A DNA stretch of 64,000 nucleotides from Artocarpus heterophyllus (lineage: Eukaryota > Streptophyta > Magnoliopsida > Rosales > Moraceae). Below the pieces are notes generated by a model that saw nothing but the letters and a program-made list of their open reading frames with translations, searched no databases and was not told where the DNA came from. A program made the translations under genes and the position numbers. Where the stretch lies: positions 33,075,346-33,139,345 of the forward strand of contig CM046350.1 of NCBI GenBank assembly GCA_025403435.1. The letters run 5' to 3'. Shown here in pieces: positions 46,778 to 60,353 of the stretch (the stretch's first letter is position 1; each line of letters opens with the position of its first letter).

Positions 46778-49700
46778 TGTCACGCCTCAAAGTGCGAGAG
46801 ATGACCTGGTGGATTAATTAGGTTAATTAGACCAAAATTTTGATTAAAATCACCAATTAAATGTTTTGGGTTATTTAAAAAAACGTGATAGTTTAAGAAC
46901 TTTTTGAAAACTATTATCGTTATTTTGAAACAGTTAATCATAAAATAAAATAGCAGGGATAGAAGAACATAAACTGAACCCCACCAGACCTATATTAGTG
47001 TATACATATGGTATCGACAATAAAATATTACAATCACAATCCAATATGAAAGATAAAATTTAAATAATACACGCCTTGATTAAAATGAAGAAGTAACCAA
47101 AACAGACCTACAACTCACGTGTTTATTCTGTCGTCTTTCAATCGATCCTAATCTGCAATCCACCTAGGGGGAAAGGTTTTTAAAATAGATAAAGGAAATA
47201 TGAGTGGAAGGCTCAATAGGACTAGGTTTAGAAAACATTAGTTCTAAACATAAATTCTCATATTTGAAAATAATTCACAAAATTTCAAAAAGATAAATAA
47301 ATCGTATTTAATTGCATCCTTACCTTTAGAATCCCTATTCATCTAGAATTATTATTTATTAAATAGCTCTTTCGCAAAGCCATCCTATCACCACCGTAGT
47401 GGTCTAGTTGGGTTTCGGGACCTAACCCCAAGGTCGCGCTCCCCACGACCCGATCTCTATATATGGCATCAGCTCTATTTTATCATTCTGAATAGTACTA
47501 ACCGACACATTTGGTGTCATATCATTATTATGTTCTATTTACCGGATATTCTCATTACATTCATTATTTGATTTATTACGACCATTCATTCTTCAGCAAG
47601 TAATGAAAGTTACTTAGAAGTTCATCTCAACCATTTTCTTGAAACTCATTTTAAAAGAATTCATTTTGAAAGAATCTTTTTGAAAGAAATCGTTCTATGG
47701 CCAAGGCCCTTTTTGGTCATTCATTGAAAAAATTTTGAAAGAATCTTTCCTTTGTTTTTAGGCTAAAACTATTTAAAAACCTAGCTACCGAAGAAAAATG
47801 ATAGAAGTCCTATCTCAATACTCTGCATCGAAACCCAACACCACAGTCCTGACTAGCTATACATAAGTTTCACAAAACCACGATCAACCTTAAAAGTAAA
47901 CTAAGCTTTATCAATATCTAACTCAAAATATTATATGCTACTATGTTATTTCATGGTGTCTTAGTATGCCTTTAAAGTTCATAAAATCATATTATGAGGT
48001 TAAAATCTTCATTTAGGTTTTAAAATGTAACGACCCGCCCTTACATGGCCGTCACTTAACTTAAATATGCTCATAAACTTAAACTTACTTAGAAATAAGG
48101 TAGAGAAATTCGGGATAAATTTTTTTTTTCTAAATGGATTCTTACTGTGGAATCCTTAACATGAAACCTTAGAGGAAGTAATAACTATTTTTCAAATCTT
48201 AATAACAAACGAATTCTTATTGATAAAGAATTCTTAACATATAACATTAAAAGATATAATAATCATTTCTCAAAACTTCATCGCGTAAACCTAATGTAAT
48301 ACATAAAATTCTCAAACGTGATAATAACGTAATAATAAGCATTACGTCTTAACATAGTTATAATTTCTAAAAGCATGATGATCCTTCACATAACTCATAA
48401 CGTTAATTTCTTGAAACATAACCATAGTAATTTTCTTGAACTTTTCCTTTTTAAACATAAGAGTAATTATTTAGCAACTATTACTTTAAAGACATTTCTC
48501 AATTTAGATAAAACTATTTTCAAGACTATTTTAAATTAAATATTAACATTAAATCCTATTTAAATGCTCTCTAAAACCTTCTTAGCAATTATTATATATT
48601 TTACTTATAATTTTAACATCTTAGAAATATCAAATTATTTTCTTAAAAGTAAACCTTCTTAAACTAAAAAAAATATAATCTCTTATTACTTAAACTTTTA
48701 AGTTTAAGATACTAATTTCTTAAAGCTTTTCTTTTAAACTTTCATAATAAATTCATAAAAACATATCCATAAAATTCATTTCTTAACATAACGTAAAACT
48801 CTCATAATCCTTTGTAATTCCAAATAAACTTATAATTTTCTTTCTTAAAAATTTCGTGCATTTGTTGCATTGTCTATTGAACAAGGTCGGTTTTTAAAAC
48901 AAAATTACGTAAATTATTTACTTATTCATATGCACATAACTTTCGTAAAGTGTAAGCATACAAAATTTCGTAAAATAAAACATACATAAATTCGTAAAAT
49001 AATAATGCAGAAATATTACATTGTGTGAGCGGTATCCATTCCCATCTTCATCATTCATCCGCCGCTCACCACTGCCCATCAAGTGTCGTTGACAGGTTTT
49101 TCTTACCTACAACATAAACATACTTAAATGAGCTTTCGCTCAGCAAGTAGGAAATTAGCCTCGCAAAACATAATTAAAAATCATTTAATAAAAATATACA
49201 TGAGCATTTTATGCTTGCTTATCAACTTGATTTATGCTTAATCATTTAGCTATAACTTATCTTCTTACTTTGGGCCCAAGTGATCGTACCGGTTGCGCGC
49301 GAGTCTTGGGAAGTTAGGGTTCGCGAGGTCCCAACGACACCAAGATCATTCATTACTTTAACATGGAGCCTCCCCATGGGTCGAGAGGTTGGTACGATAC
49401 CCTTAACTTGTCTTATAAGTTTCACTTGTCTTATTGTGTGTATGCAGTATGACTTATCACTACATAACATCACAATTTCGTAATTCATGAATCGTAAATC
49501 ATAATCATATATGAATCGTTAATCATTATCATACTTGACTTGAAGGTGATTAAACAATATAATTTATATATTGCATACATCACACATTAATCATATCATC
49601 CTCATCATAACATTTCACAACATATCATAACATAACACATCACATCATAACATATAATAGTGTAACAAATCACTGATCATGCATTTTCATAAATTTTATA

Positions 49701-50666
49701 AAAATATTTAAAATTGATTTATTTTTAAAACTATTCATAATGTAGGCGAGATTCCTACTTACCTAGACTCCGAGCTGTACGGGTCCAATTGCATCTCGTT
49801 GTATCCACAGTCTACGCTACATCCTCAGCAATGCTCCTCGGACCATTGTGGATGGCTAGGAATGATCCATGGAGATTTATTATTGTTGAAAATATCATTC
49901 TAGACTCTATTACTACAGTCTGAGTTGCCTCGATCTACGTGCAATTGGTACCAGATGATTTTTACCAGAGTGTAATTAGCTTGAACGGAGGTCACCATCG
50001 CATTCAGAGCATCGAAACGAGTCAGGAGGCGGTCTTGGATCATCGATCGGAGGTCCGGATCACAAAAACCCAAAGTGGTCGTTGACTGGCGTTGACCACC
50101 ACCGTTGGGCTCCGTTGGTGGCTGGGCTCGAGCCTCCCCCCTAAGTCGACCCTTCTGAGTCCAATGGTGGTGTCAATTTTACCCAATTCGGCCTCAAACT
50201 ATGCTAATCGAAGCTGCCATCGATGGTGAAAAATGCCAACTCCGATCTCGGTCTTCCGGCGGTGGTAGCTCCAAATTGGCTTGGGGGTTTTGTTCTCCAT
50301 GGTGGTCTGAGCATGCCGGTGGCGGTGGTACACCACACCGTTACGTAGAACGGTGGCCCAAAGCTTCTCACAGTGGCGCACAAAGGCAGAGGTCGTTCGT
50401 GCTTTTTCGATAGTCATTTGAAGCAATTGAGGGTTGCTTTTCGCTCTTCTCGAGCCTTTGAAGGTATTTGTGCCTTCAATTTGGCACGAAATGCCCTAAA
50501 ACAACCAACCTGATCTCAACCACGGCAGCAACGGCGAGGATCTCCGATCTCCAGACGGCTGCTGGGCTAAGGAGAAATTGAGCGAGGGGTTTTACTCCCC
50601 GTCGCCCTCTGAACAGGATTGGCAACGGCGGTGTGCCTCAACACCACCGTGAACGGCGGCATCGAG

Positions 50667-52700
50667 TGTTGGAAACAAAGTGCGCAGAGGAATTTTAAAA
50701 ATTTTTCATCAGAGTATTTTCCAAAATACAAGTTTGACATGTTATATGTATAAATTAAACAGATCTTACTAACCTCAGTGTGCCGAAGAACCTCCGCGAC
50801 CTGTGTAGAGAAGTAACGTTCCAGAAGAGCCTCAACCAACTGGTCTTCTTTGCTATTCTCTATCCACAACCGAAGTGAGTGTGGGCTCACACGTATAGCT
50901 CTTCCACCGGTGACTCTCCTTCCAACCAATAGAGAGAACCCAAAGCTAGTGTTCGTGATTTGTGAACAAAAGCTCTCAGGGAGTTTTCAGATGCTCACTA
51001 GAAGAGTATCACTCTTAATCTCTCAAATTGATCTGAGTAAATCATTAGACTCACTCCCTTTTTTTATACCTATTGGTCCTTGGGGTCAGTCCATATCAGA
51101 TTAGGTCTCAAAAATCGAAACAGAATCAAGTTCGGATCAATATCTGATAAGATACGCGTAAAAACGCGTAATCTTAACTGTCGCGGTCGGCATGCCGAAC
51201 TGTGTGATAGGCAGGCCGAACTGGCCAGTTCGGCAGGCCGAACTTTTTGATAGGCAGGCCGAACTGCCGAGAAAAAAATCTCCGCGAATCTTTTATTTTC
51301 CACCCGAGATTCTAAAGGATAAAGTCTCAGTTTTGATTCAAATAGCCCAATAGAAAAGATATCTGATCAAAACAAACTTTATCAAGATAATCTCTAAGAA
51401 AATAAATCAATTCACAATAATTCTACAAGTTTATCTTGTTCTAATTGTCCAAAATTAAAACAACCGATAAACAGACAAGAATCATCCGAACGCAATAATT
51501 CAACAAGTTCATCTTAAACTAATTTCTTACATAATTAATTCAACAGATAAACAGACATGAATTATTTGATTCTTACAAATTTTAAACCAATTTGATAAAT
51601 CCGACATAAGTCACCAATTATTGGAAAAGCACGCCATGTCGTTACAGGATTTTGTGAGCTAGCAAAGGGGACCAAAATGGACCTATAAAGTTCAAGCTCA
51701 TGATAATTATGAAACCCAATATCCCAGATATACATTTCACAATTATCAACTCCAACGCTACTCCACTAAAAGCTTGGAGCTGCACTCTCGAACTTTATAG
51801 AATTACGAAGCTCGTGTAGCTAAGTCTCCATGACATATCATAGTGTATCGTATCCCCATATGATCATCCATAATCGGCTTAAGGACAAGTTCTGTCTTAC
51901 CTTCCCGATTATTTTTATCTTACGTTCCATTGTCTCACCATTAGAAAACTTACCATCCAAAGATAGTATACCATTCGGTTACACCTATGTATCCAAATGG
52001 TTGAGCGCTCCAGTTTTCCAATTACAGGACAACGCATATAAGAGGATATCATTACTCCTAAAGAGGAGCTATGGATTCCATATCTATGAATAACAAGTCT
52101 ACGCTACCAAGAGTCATGCCTCCAACGTACCGGCATGCATGCCACTATAGAGATGTGGGAGTCACCCATTGGTACATCAAAAGACACAAGTCGAGACAAC
52201 GTGCCCATTATTCATCTCAGGATTAAGATACAATACAAATGATTGTCTAAAGTGAATCGATTTGCCAAGACAGAATTATTAATCCAAATCAATTCACTTT
52301 ATGTCCCGATCCAACACATCGTCACCTATGACAATGTGCCAATGTTTCTATTCATGGAGTCCAACTCCGATGGTCAAGACAAACCATCTCCCAAAAGGGA
52401 TATAGACAACATAACAATCTTTACATGAATAAAGCACCCAACTTTATTTCCTCGATTGCGGATCATATATTTTAGACCATCACCTTAAGAATCGTGTCTA
52501 CCGCATAATCATCCCATCATATCCCAACTCTTAAGGTTTAGACTGATAGTCTCAGACTACTGTTTGCTTATCATACATTCAACGAATATGAACGTAAAGA
52601 GGACAATATTTGGTATATATAAATGAATAAATTCTTTATTGATAAAAATGTCTCCAAAAACGTATTACATTTTTACTCCTTAGAGCATACATGTCTAACA
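50667..52700 (-). repeat. 3' LTR of Copia-2 (2034 bp)
   Basis: The plus-strand ends are TGTTGGAAACAAAG and CATGTCTAACA. It contains a TATAAAAAAAGG box (about 51058-51070, minus) and a TCGGC/GCCGA array at 51185-51275. Confidence 0.94.
51185..51275 (-). repeat. TCGGC/GCCGA motif array in the Copia-2 3' LTR
   Basis: There are four or five near-palindromes in about 90 bp: GGTCGGCATGCCGAACTG, then GGCAGGCCGAACTG, TTCGGCAGGCCGAAC and another GGCAGGCCGAACTG. They recur every 20-24 bp. The first includes the perfect 12-bp palindrome TCGGCATGCCGA. The same array is at about 58838-58925 in the 5' LTR. Confidence 0.82.
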
Positions 52701-52713
52701 ATCTCCCACTTGC
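52701..52713 (-). other. Polypurine tract of Copia-2
   Basis: The minus strand reads GCAAGTGGGAGAT directly before the 3' LTR. Confidence 0.88.
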
Positions 52714-52714
52714 A

Positions 52715-55700
52715 CTAAGTGAGTAAATACTGCAAATTTCGCATCCCCATAGCTTCCACATGCCTCTCGAAGACTCTCCCAGTAAGTGTCTTCATGAATG
52801 GATCAGTTAAATTGTCCTCTGACGCGATCTTGCACACCGTGACATGCCCGCTCTCAACGAAGTCCTTTATCACATGATACTTCCGATCAATATGCTTACT
52901 CTTCTTGTGAAATCTTGGTTCCTTAGCATTAGCTACCGCCGCACTGTTATCACAGTACAGTGATACCGCTTTATCCACACCAGGAACTACCTCAAGATCC
53001 CCAAGGAACTTGAGGAGCCACACTGCTTCTTTCGAAGCATCACTAGCCGCCACATACTAGGCCTCCATCGTTGAATCCGAAGTGCAATCTTGCTTCGCAC
53101 TTCTCCAACTGATAGCACCGCCACCCAGAGTAAACATAAACCCTGAAGTCGATTTCCTAGAATCCAGGCAGGATTGAAAATCCGAATCAGTGTATCCTAG
53201 AGGAGTTAAATCCTCGCCCGAATACACAAGCATATACCCTCGAGTCCTTCTCAGGTACATGAAAATATGCTTTACCGCAACCCAATGGTTCGGTCCTGGA
53301 TCCGCCTGAAATCGACTCACTATCCCGACCGCATAGCTAATATCCGGTCGAGTGCAAAGCATGGCATACATGAGACTGCCCACTGCCGAAGCATAAGGCA
53401 CCTTCTTCATGTATTCTCTTTCTTCATAAGACTTTGGAGAGTCTTTCTTAGAAAGAGTAATTCCAGACCTAGATGGTTGCCCACCTTTCTTGGAATCCTG
53501 CATTGCAAACCTCCTGAGAATTTTATCTATGTAGCCGGCCTGTGACAAAGCTATCATTTTGTTCTTCCTATCCCGAAAGATCTGGATACCGAGAACAAAA
53601 TTAGCCTCACCTAAGTCCTTCATGTCAAACTGCTTGGTCAACCATAATTTGACCGATGACAACGCCCCAACGTCATTGCCAATTAGCAGAATGTCATCTA
53701 CATAGAGTAGTAGAAAAACCACCTTCCCATCCTTTATGTGTTTGTAAACACATGGTTCATCCACATTTTGTGAGAACCCATAAGTCTTGATCACTTGATC
53801 AAATCTTATGTTCCAAGAACGAGAAGCCTGCTTAAGTCCATAAATAGACTTTAGCAGCTTACAAACCTTACCCTCTTGACCCGCGACCTTGAACCCGTCT
53901 GGTTGTTCCATATAAATGGACTCATCAAGATAGCCATTCAGAAAAGCCGTCTTGACATCCATCTGCCAAATCTCGTAGTCGAGAGCGGCAGCTATGGACA
54001 AGAGAATCCGGATGGACTTAAGCATGGCTACAGGCGAAAAGGTTTCCTCATAATCGATTCCTTCCTTTTGCGTATAACCCTTAGCTACCAGTCTAGCCTT
54101 AAAGGTTTCGACCTTTCCATCCACTCCCCTTTTCCTCTTGTAGATCCACTTACACCCTATGGGTTTTACCCCTTCGGGAAGATCCACAAGCTCCCAGACC
54201 CGATTAGTCTCCATAGACTTCATCTCTATGTTCATGGCCTCTGTCCAGAGTCTTGAATCAACATCCTCCATGGCTTCTGCGTAAGTATAAGGATCCCTAT
54301 CATGTTCATCTGGTTCAGCCAAAAAGACTTCCCCATTGAACATATACCTCTCAGGTTGATGACCGATCCTCCCACTACGCCAAAGTCATTAAGGTTGTTG
54401 TTCAAGTTTGTTTGGTTTTTCTACACTGATTGGAATGGTTTCGTTCGGAACCTCCGGAGTAAACGGATCACCCCTCAACTCCTCAAGCACCACTTTGCTT
54501 CGAGGTTTAAAGTCGTTCATGTAACTCTCCTCAAGGAAAGTTGCATTAGTTGAAACCACGACTTTATTTTCCTTTGGGTTATAAAAATAACCCCCTTTAG
54601 TCCCTTTTGGATATCCTACAAACACTCAAACTTCTGAACGTGCTTCCAACTTATTCGCATCCTTAAACAGGACTTGAGCTGGACATCCCCATATGCGAAT
54701 ATGGTTTAAGGATTTCTTCCTTCTTGTCCACAACTCGTGAGGAGTTTTAGGGACCGATTTTGAAGGCACATTGTTCAAAAGATAACATGTGGTTTGTAGT
54801 GCATATCCCCAAAAGGATAAAGGCAATGATGAATAACTCATCATGGACCGAATCATGTCCAACAAAGTCCTATTCCTTCTCTCCGCTACGCCATTCTGCT
54901 GCGGAGTGCCCGGCGCAGTCAAATGGGATAAAATCCCATTCTCTAACAAGTGTCCCAAGAACTCATCAGAAAGGTATTCCCCACCTCGATCAGATCGAAG
55001 TGCCTTTATGGGTTTACCCAATTGCTTTTCCACTTCAGCCCGAAACTCCCTGAACTTATCATAAGTTTCGCTTTTGTGGTGCATTAGGTACACATACCCA
55101 TATCTTGAGTAATCATCAATAAAAGTGACGAAGTACTCATACCCTCCTCGTGCCCGGATGTTCATCGGTCCGCAAACATCACTATGCACAAGTTCTAGAA
55201 CCCCTTCGGCCCTATTGCCCTTAGACCCGTGTGGTCTTTTGGTCATTTTACCCTCCAAACAAGACTCACATTGAGGTATAGATTCCACCTTTAAGTGACT
55301 TAAAGGTCCATCCCTTACCAACCTTTGAATCCTATTCAGGTTAATATGGCCAAGGTGCAAATGCCAAAGATAAGTCTTATTAGAGTGAGAATTTTTAAGT
55401 CTTTTTGAGTCATTATCATTTATCTCAGCATTAAGCAATAGGTCCATCTTAGGTTTGATAAAATATAGATTATTTTGCATCCATCCAGAACAGATAAAAG
55501 ATTTGTTTTTACGAATCACCACTTTTTCATTAAAAGATACCACGTAGGAGTCTTTAAATAAAGAAGATACAAAAATTAAATTCCTTTTAAATTTAGGAAC
55601 ATAAAAACAATCTCGCAAAATTAAACTCCTATAATTATCAAAATAAAGATGGACATCTCCCACTGCTTCCGCTGAGACCAAGGATCCATCGTCCATCCGA

Positions 55701-56668
55701 AGCGTTAAGTCTTCACGAAGTAGACTTCTCGTTTCTTTGAATCCCTGCAGAGAAACACAAACATGATTAGTTGCACCGGAATCTATGACCCAAATGTCAC
55801 TGGATTCCTCAACCAAATATGTTTCTAAATATAGAATATCACACCTACCTCCCTTGGAAAGGAAGTCCTTGCAATGCTTCTTTATATGCCCGACCTTACC
55901 ACAGAAGAAGCACTTAAGCTTCTTTGGGTTCTTCTTCTTCTTCTTCTTGCTCTTGGTAGCAATAGGAATAGAAGACTTCCCACTTTTGGCCCGTTGCTTC
56001 TTTCCATTTCCAGAGTTAGAATTGGAACCAGAAGCAGCTACCACATTGGCCTCTCCACCAGCAGGAGACTCCCTGATCAGCAGTTCAAACTCCTGTAACT
56101 GTTTCATCAGTTCTGTCAAGGTCATATCCCGTCTATTGCTCAAATTAAAAGTAGCTCTAAACGGAATAAATTCCTTAGACAGAGTCTCAAAGACCATAGT
56201 CATCTGAGTTTCAGCATCGATGTCGGCTCCATTGATTTCAGCCTCAGTGAGGTAACCCATGACCAACATCACGTGCTCCTTTACAGATGTCCCCGGTCTC
56301 TGTCTACAGTTTAAGAGTTTTCGAAGCTCCCCTTGCCGCTTTGTTATGGCCTGGCCTCCAAACATGTCCTCAAGATTATCCAAGATCTGCTTCGCAGTCT
56401 CATAATCCTGATGTTGAGCCTGCAGCACGTTGTTCATGCTAGCCATAACATAGCAGCGGGCCTGATCATTAGCATCTTTCTAGCGGTCGTACGCTTGGAA
56501 TTGCTCATTACTTGAGTCTCCCGTAGGCTCGGGAGGACAAGGAGTTGTCAGTACATATTTCAGTTTCTCAAAGGATAGGACGATGTCCAGGTTCTGTTTC
56601 CAATCATTATAGTTCTCACCGGTTAATTGGTTTTTGTCAAGTATCGATGATAAAGCGTTTTTAGACAT
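52715..56668 (-). pseudogene. Copia-2 gag-pol polyprotein, one frame with few stops (about 1317 codons)
   Basis: The start is MSKNALSSILDKN, ATG 56666-56668; the frame is open 24 codons upstream but the Copia-1 counterpart starts here. Order: Gag, zinc knuckle [14 protein letters not shown] (about 55870-55914), protease VIDSGATNH (about 55770), integrase with HSDVCGP, SDRGGEY and [10 protein letters not shown] (about 54640-55360), RT with YVDDILL (about 53690) and RNase H to LQYLLT at 52718. No frameshift at all. Stops: TAG 56480-56482 (Trp in Copia-1), TGA 54626-54628, TAA-TGA at 54386-54391, TAG 53057-53059. Catalytic residues remain. It cannot make full protein unless stops are read through, but could be mobilised by a relative. 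Confidence 0.93.
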
Positions 56669-58304
56669 TTTCAATCTACAATAAAGAATTATATACCAAA
56701 CATAAGCAAACATATATATTAATTTAGTAAGATAACACAATCATGTAAAATCATACAAATGTGTTTATGTGTCAAAACCTTGAAAATATCACAACCTTAC
56801 AACGATAATTCCCAACTCAGAATTCAACAAGCTCCTAGGGGAGTCATGCCAAATTCAATCAGGAACACGGATCCCCTCCTGATTAATATATGCCATCCAG
56901 GACCCGTATGATCCAGCATATATTAATAATTGTTTCTTTGGCCATTAATTTTATTAACAGAGCTCCTAGGGGAGGTTAATAATAAAATCAACGTGAGTGT
57001 ATAACCACCGTTTCAATATTTTATCCATAATTTATAATCACCACCTAGGGGTGTGCAACCATAAATCATACTAAAATACCTTATCCTTTCAGAGATCCAA
57101 TCTGGTACATGATAAAAATCGCTTCCTAGGGGTCAGGACCACCATGTTCTTCCTATGGACCAACGATGGAGGCCTTAGGTTCTCTCTTCGAAAACCTTCT
57201 CCCACTCAATCTTTTGAAGTCAAGGTTTTATTTTAAAATTATGCATGAACAATTTTAATATGAGCGGCACTCCCTATTCTATATGGCATGTTATCAATAT
57301 ACATGGTAAATCATATTATAATGCAGACAAGCAAAGCAATCAAGCAAAGCTACAAGCATAATAATAATAATAACCGTAATATTATGGTTCCACCCTAGAG
57401 AATAGAAAAATAAGATTACAAGAGAATAATCGAGACATTTATCGATTCTTCATCCTTGAATCCTCAAGCTGTATCCTTCTTCATGTAATATCCATCTTCA
57501 AGTCCTCAATCCCGTATGAATCGAACACTTCATATTTCCGGTCATATCCAAATTTAATATCCTTCTTTATGTTTCTCACAATTTGGAAAAATCGTACCTT
57601 TTTTGGACACCTGGCAGCTCTCGGTCGGCAGGCCGATCTGGGTGATCGGTCTGCCGATCATGGTGGTTCGGCCTGCCGGACATGAAGGTTCGGCCTGCCG
57701 ACAGAGCACCAAAATTTCTGCCCCACTGTCGGCCTACCGGACCGTACGTCCGGCCTGCCGATTTGTGACCTTCGGCCTGCCAAATTGTGAGGTCCGGCAT
57801 GCCGACCGAGCAGAAGAAACCTTAATCCAGAAAATACAATTTTAATGCAATTCATCAATTTTATTTTCAACAATTCAAAAACATAAAATTAGAGACTCAA
57901 GAAATACTTGGAGGCGCCATCATCAATCTTTAAGATTCGACTTCTCATTCTGTCTTCTCCGAATAATTATTTAATTACAAAATTCTTATAAATTAAAAAT
58001 CAAATAACAATTCCTAGACGGAGATGATAGTCCGCCATCTAATTACATGAAAAACCTAGATACACATTCTAACCTCTAAGGAACCATAATCGGTATTAAT
58101 TAATTAATAAATAATTAAACAACAATTTAATCAACCATAATTAATTAATAAACATTCACCACATAATCCATGACAACATATATATTATATAGAAACCTAG
58201 AGTGCCATCTCTCTATAAAATTTAATTCAAGCATAGGAGAGATTAAGATCACAAAATTTATGCATATAACATGATCACAAACTTGCAAATTTATGTAAAA
58301 ACCT
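56669..58304 (-). other. Copia-2 leader, non-coding
   Basis: About 1.6 kb lie between primer site and gag. It contains a TCGGC/GCCGA array (57625-57805), and repeated CTCCTAGGGG/CCTAGGGGT words near 56832, 56965, 57045 and 57125. Short frames here have no domain. Confidence 0.7.
57625..57805 (-). repeat. TCGGC/GCCGA motif array in the Copia-2 leader
   Basis: About eight units such as GGTCGGCAGGCCGATC, GGTCTGCCGATC, TTCGGCCTGCCGGAC, TCCGGCCTGCCGATT and TCCGGCATGCCGACC occur every 20-24 bp, with one longer gap. They are the counterpart of 12925-13165 in Copia-1. Confidence 0.82.
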
Positions 58305-58317
58305 GGCTCTGATACCA
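58305..58317 (-). promoter_or_regulatory. Primer binding site of Copia-2 (initiator Met tRNA type)
   Basis: The minus strand reads TGGTATCAGAGCC, two bases inside the 5' LTR end. Confidence 0.93.
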
Positions 58318-58319
58318 AT

Positions 58320-60353
58320 TGTTGGAAACAAAGTGCGCAGTGGAATTTTAAAAATTTTTCATCAGAGTATTTTCCAAAATACAAGTTTGACATGTTATAT
58401 GTATAAATTAAACAGATCTTACTAACCTCAGTGTGCCGAAGAACCTCCGCGACCTGTGTAGAGAAGTAACGTTCCAGAAGAGCCTCAACCAACTGGTCTT
58501 CTTTGCTATTCTCTATCCACAACCGGAGTGAGTGTGGGCTCACACGTACAGCTCTTCCACCGGTGACTCTCCTTCCAACCAATAGAGAGAACCCAAAGCT
58601 AGTGTTCGTGATTTGTGAACAAAAGCTCTCAGGGAGTTTTCAGATACTCACTAGAAGAGTATCACTCTTAATCTCTCAGATTGATCTGAGTAAATCATTA
58701 GACTCACTCCCTTTTTTATACCTATTGGTCCTTGGGGTCAGTCCATATCAGATTAGGTCTCAAAAATCGAAACAGAATCAAGTTCGGATCAATATCTGAT
58801 AAGATACGCGTGAAAACGCGTAATCTTAACTGTCGCGGTCGGCATGCCGAACTGTGTGATAGGCAGGCCGAACTGGCCAGTTCGGCAGGCCGAACTTTCT
58901 GATAGGCAGGCCGAACTGCCGAGAAAAAAATCTCCGCGAATCTTTTATTTTCCACCCGAGATTCTAAAGGATAAAGTCTCAGTTTTGATTCAAATAGCCC
59001 AATAGAAAAGATATCTGATCAAAACAAACTTTATCAAGATAATCTCTAAGAAAATAAATCAATTCACAATAATTCTACAAGTTTATCTTGTTCTAATTGT
59101 CCAAAATTAAAACAACCGATAAACAGACAAGACTCATCCGAACGCAATAATTCAACAAGTTCATCTTGAACTAATTTCTTACATAATTAATTCAACCGAT
59201 AAACAGACATGAATTATTTGATTCTTATAAATTTTAAACCAATCTGATAAATCCGACATAAGTCACCAATTATTGAAAAAGCACGCCGTGTCGTTACAGG
59301 ATTTTGTGAGCTAGCAAAGGGGACCAAAATGGACCTATAAAGTTCAAGCTCATGATAATTATGAAACCCAATATCCCAGATATACATTTCACAATTATCA
59401 ACTCCAACGCTACTCCACTAAAAGCTTGGAGCCGCACTCTCGAACTTTATAGAATTACGAAGCTCGTGTAGCTAAGTCTCCATGACATATCATAGTGTAT
59501 CGTATCCCCATATGATCATCCATAATCGGCTTAAGGACAAGTTCTGTCTTACCTTCCCGATTATTTTTATCTTACGTTCCATTGTCTCACCATTAGAAAA
59601 CTTACCATCCAAAGATAGTATACCATTCGGTTACACCTATGTATCCAAATGGTTGAGCGCTCCAGTTTTCCAATTACAGGACAACGCATATAAGAGGATA
59701 TCATTACTCCTAAAGAGGAGCTATGGATTCCATATCTATGAATAACAAGTCTACGCTACCAAGAGTCATGCCTCCAACGTACCGGCATGCATGCCACTAT
59801 AGAGATGTGGGAGTCACCCATTGGTACATCAAAAGACACAAGTCGAGACAACGGGCCCATTATTCATCTCAGGATTAAGATACAATACAAATGATTGTCT
59901 AAAGTGAATCGATTTTCCAAGACAGAATTATTAATCCAAATCAATTCACTTTATGTCCCGATCCAACACATCGTCACCTATGACAATGTGCCAATGTTTC
60001 TATTCATGGAGTCCAACTCCGATGGCCAAGACAAACCATCTCCCAAAAGGGATATAGACAACATAACAATCTTTGCATGAATAAAGCGCCCAACTTTATT
60101 CCCTCGATTGCGGATCATATATTTTAGACCATCACCTTAAGAATCGTGTCTACCGTATAATCATCCCATCATATGCCCAACTCTTAAGGTTTAGACTGAT
60201 AGTCTTAGACTACTGTTTGCTTATCATACATTCAACGAATATGAACGTAAAGAGGACAATATTTGGTATATATAAATGAATAAATTCTTTATTGATAAAA
60301 ATGTCTCCAAAAACGTATTACATTTTTACTCCTTAGAGCATACATGTCTAACA
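58320..60353 (-). repeat. 5' LTR of Copia-2 (2034 bp)
   Basis: Same ends and length as the left LTR, with about 25 scattered differences, mostly transitions. TATA-like box at about 58709-58721 on the minus strand. Confidence 0.94.

Larger units (their letters stand above)
50667..60353 (-). mobile_element. Copia-2: young full-length Ty1/copia retrotransposon (9.7 kb)
   Basis: Both LTRs, primer site, leader, gag-pol and polypurine tract are present in order on the minus strand. The flanks are CGAG (50663-50666) and CGAG (60354-60357), or CGAGT if the terminal T is shared. The LTRs differ at about two dozen of 2034 positions by eye. Same family as Copia-1, which is far more decayed. Confidence 0.94.

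Noticed and set aside
50199..50426. Genes on either strand in the inner solo LTR (also 49246-49488 and 60326-60651)
   Set aside because: Overlapping frames on both strands inside an LTR, no domains.
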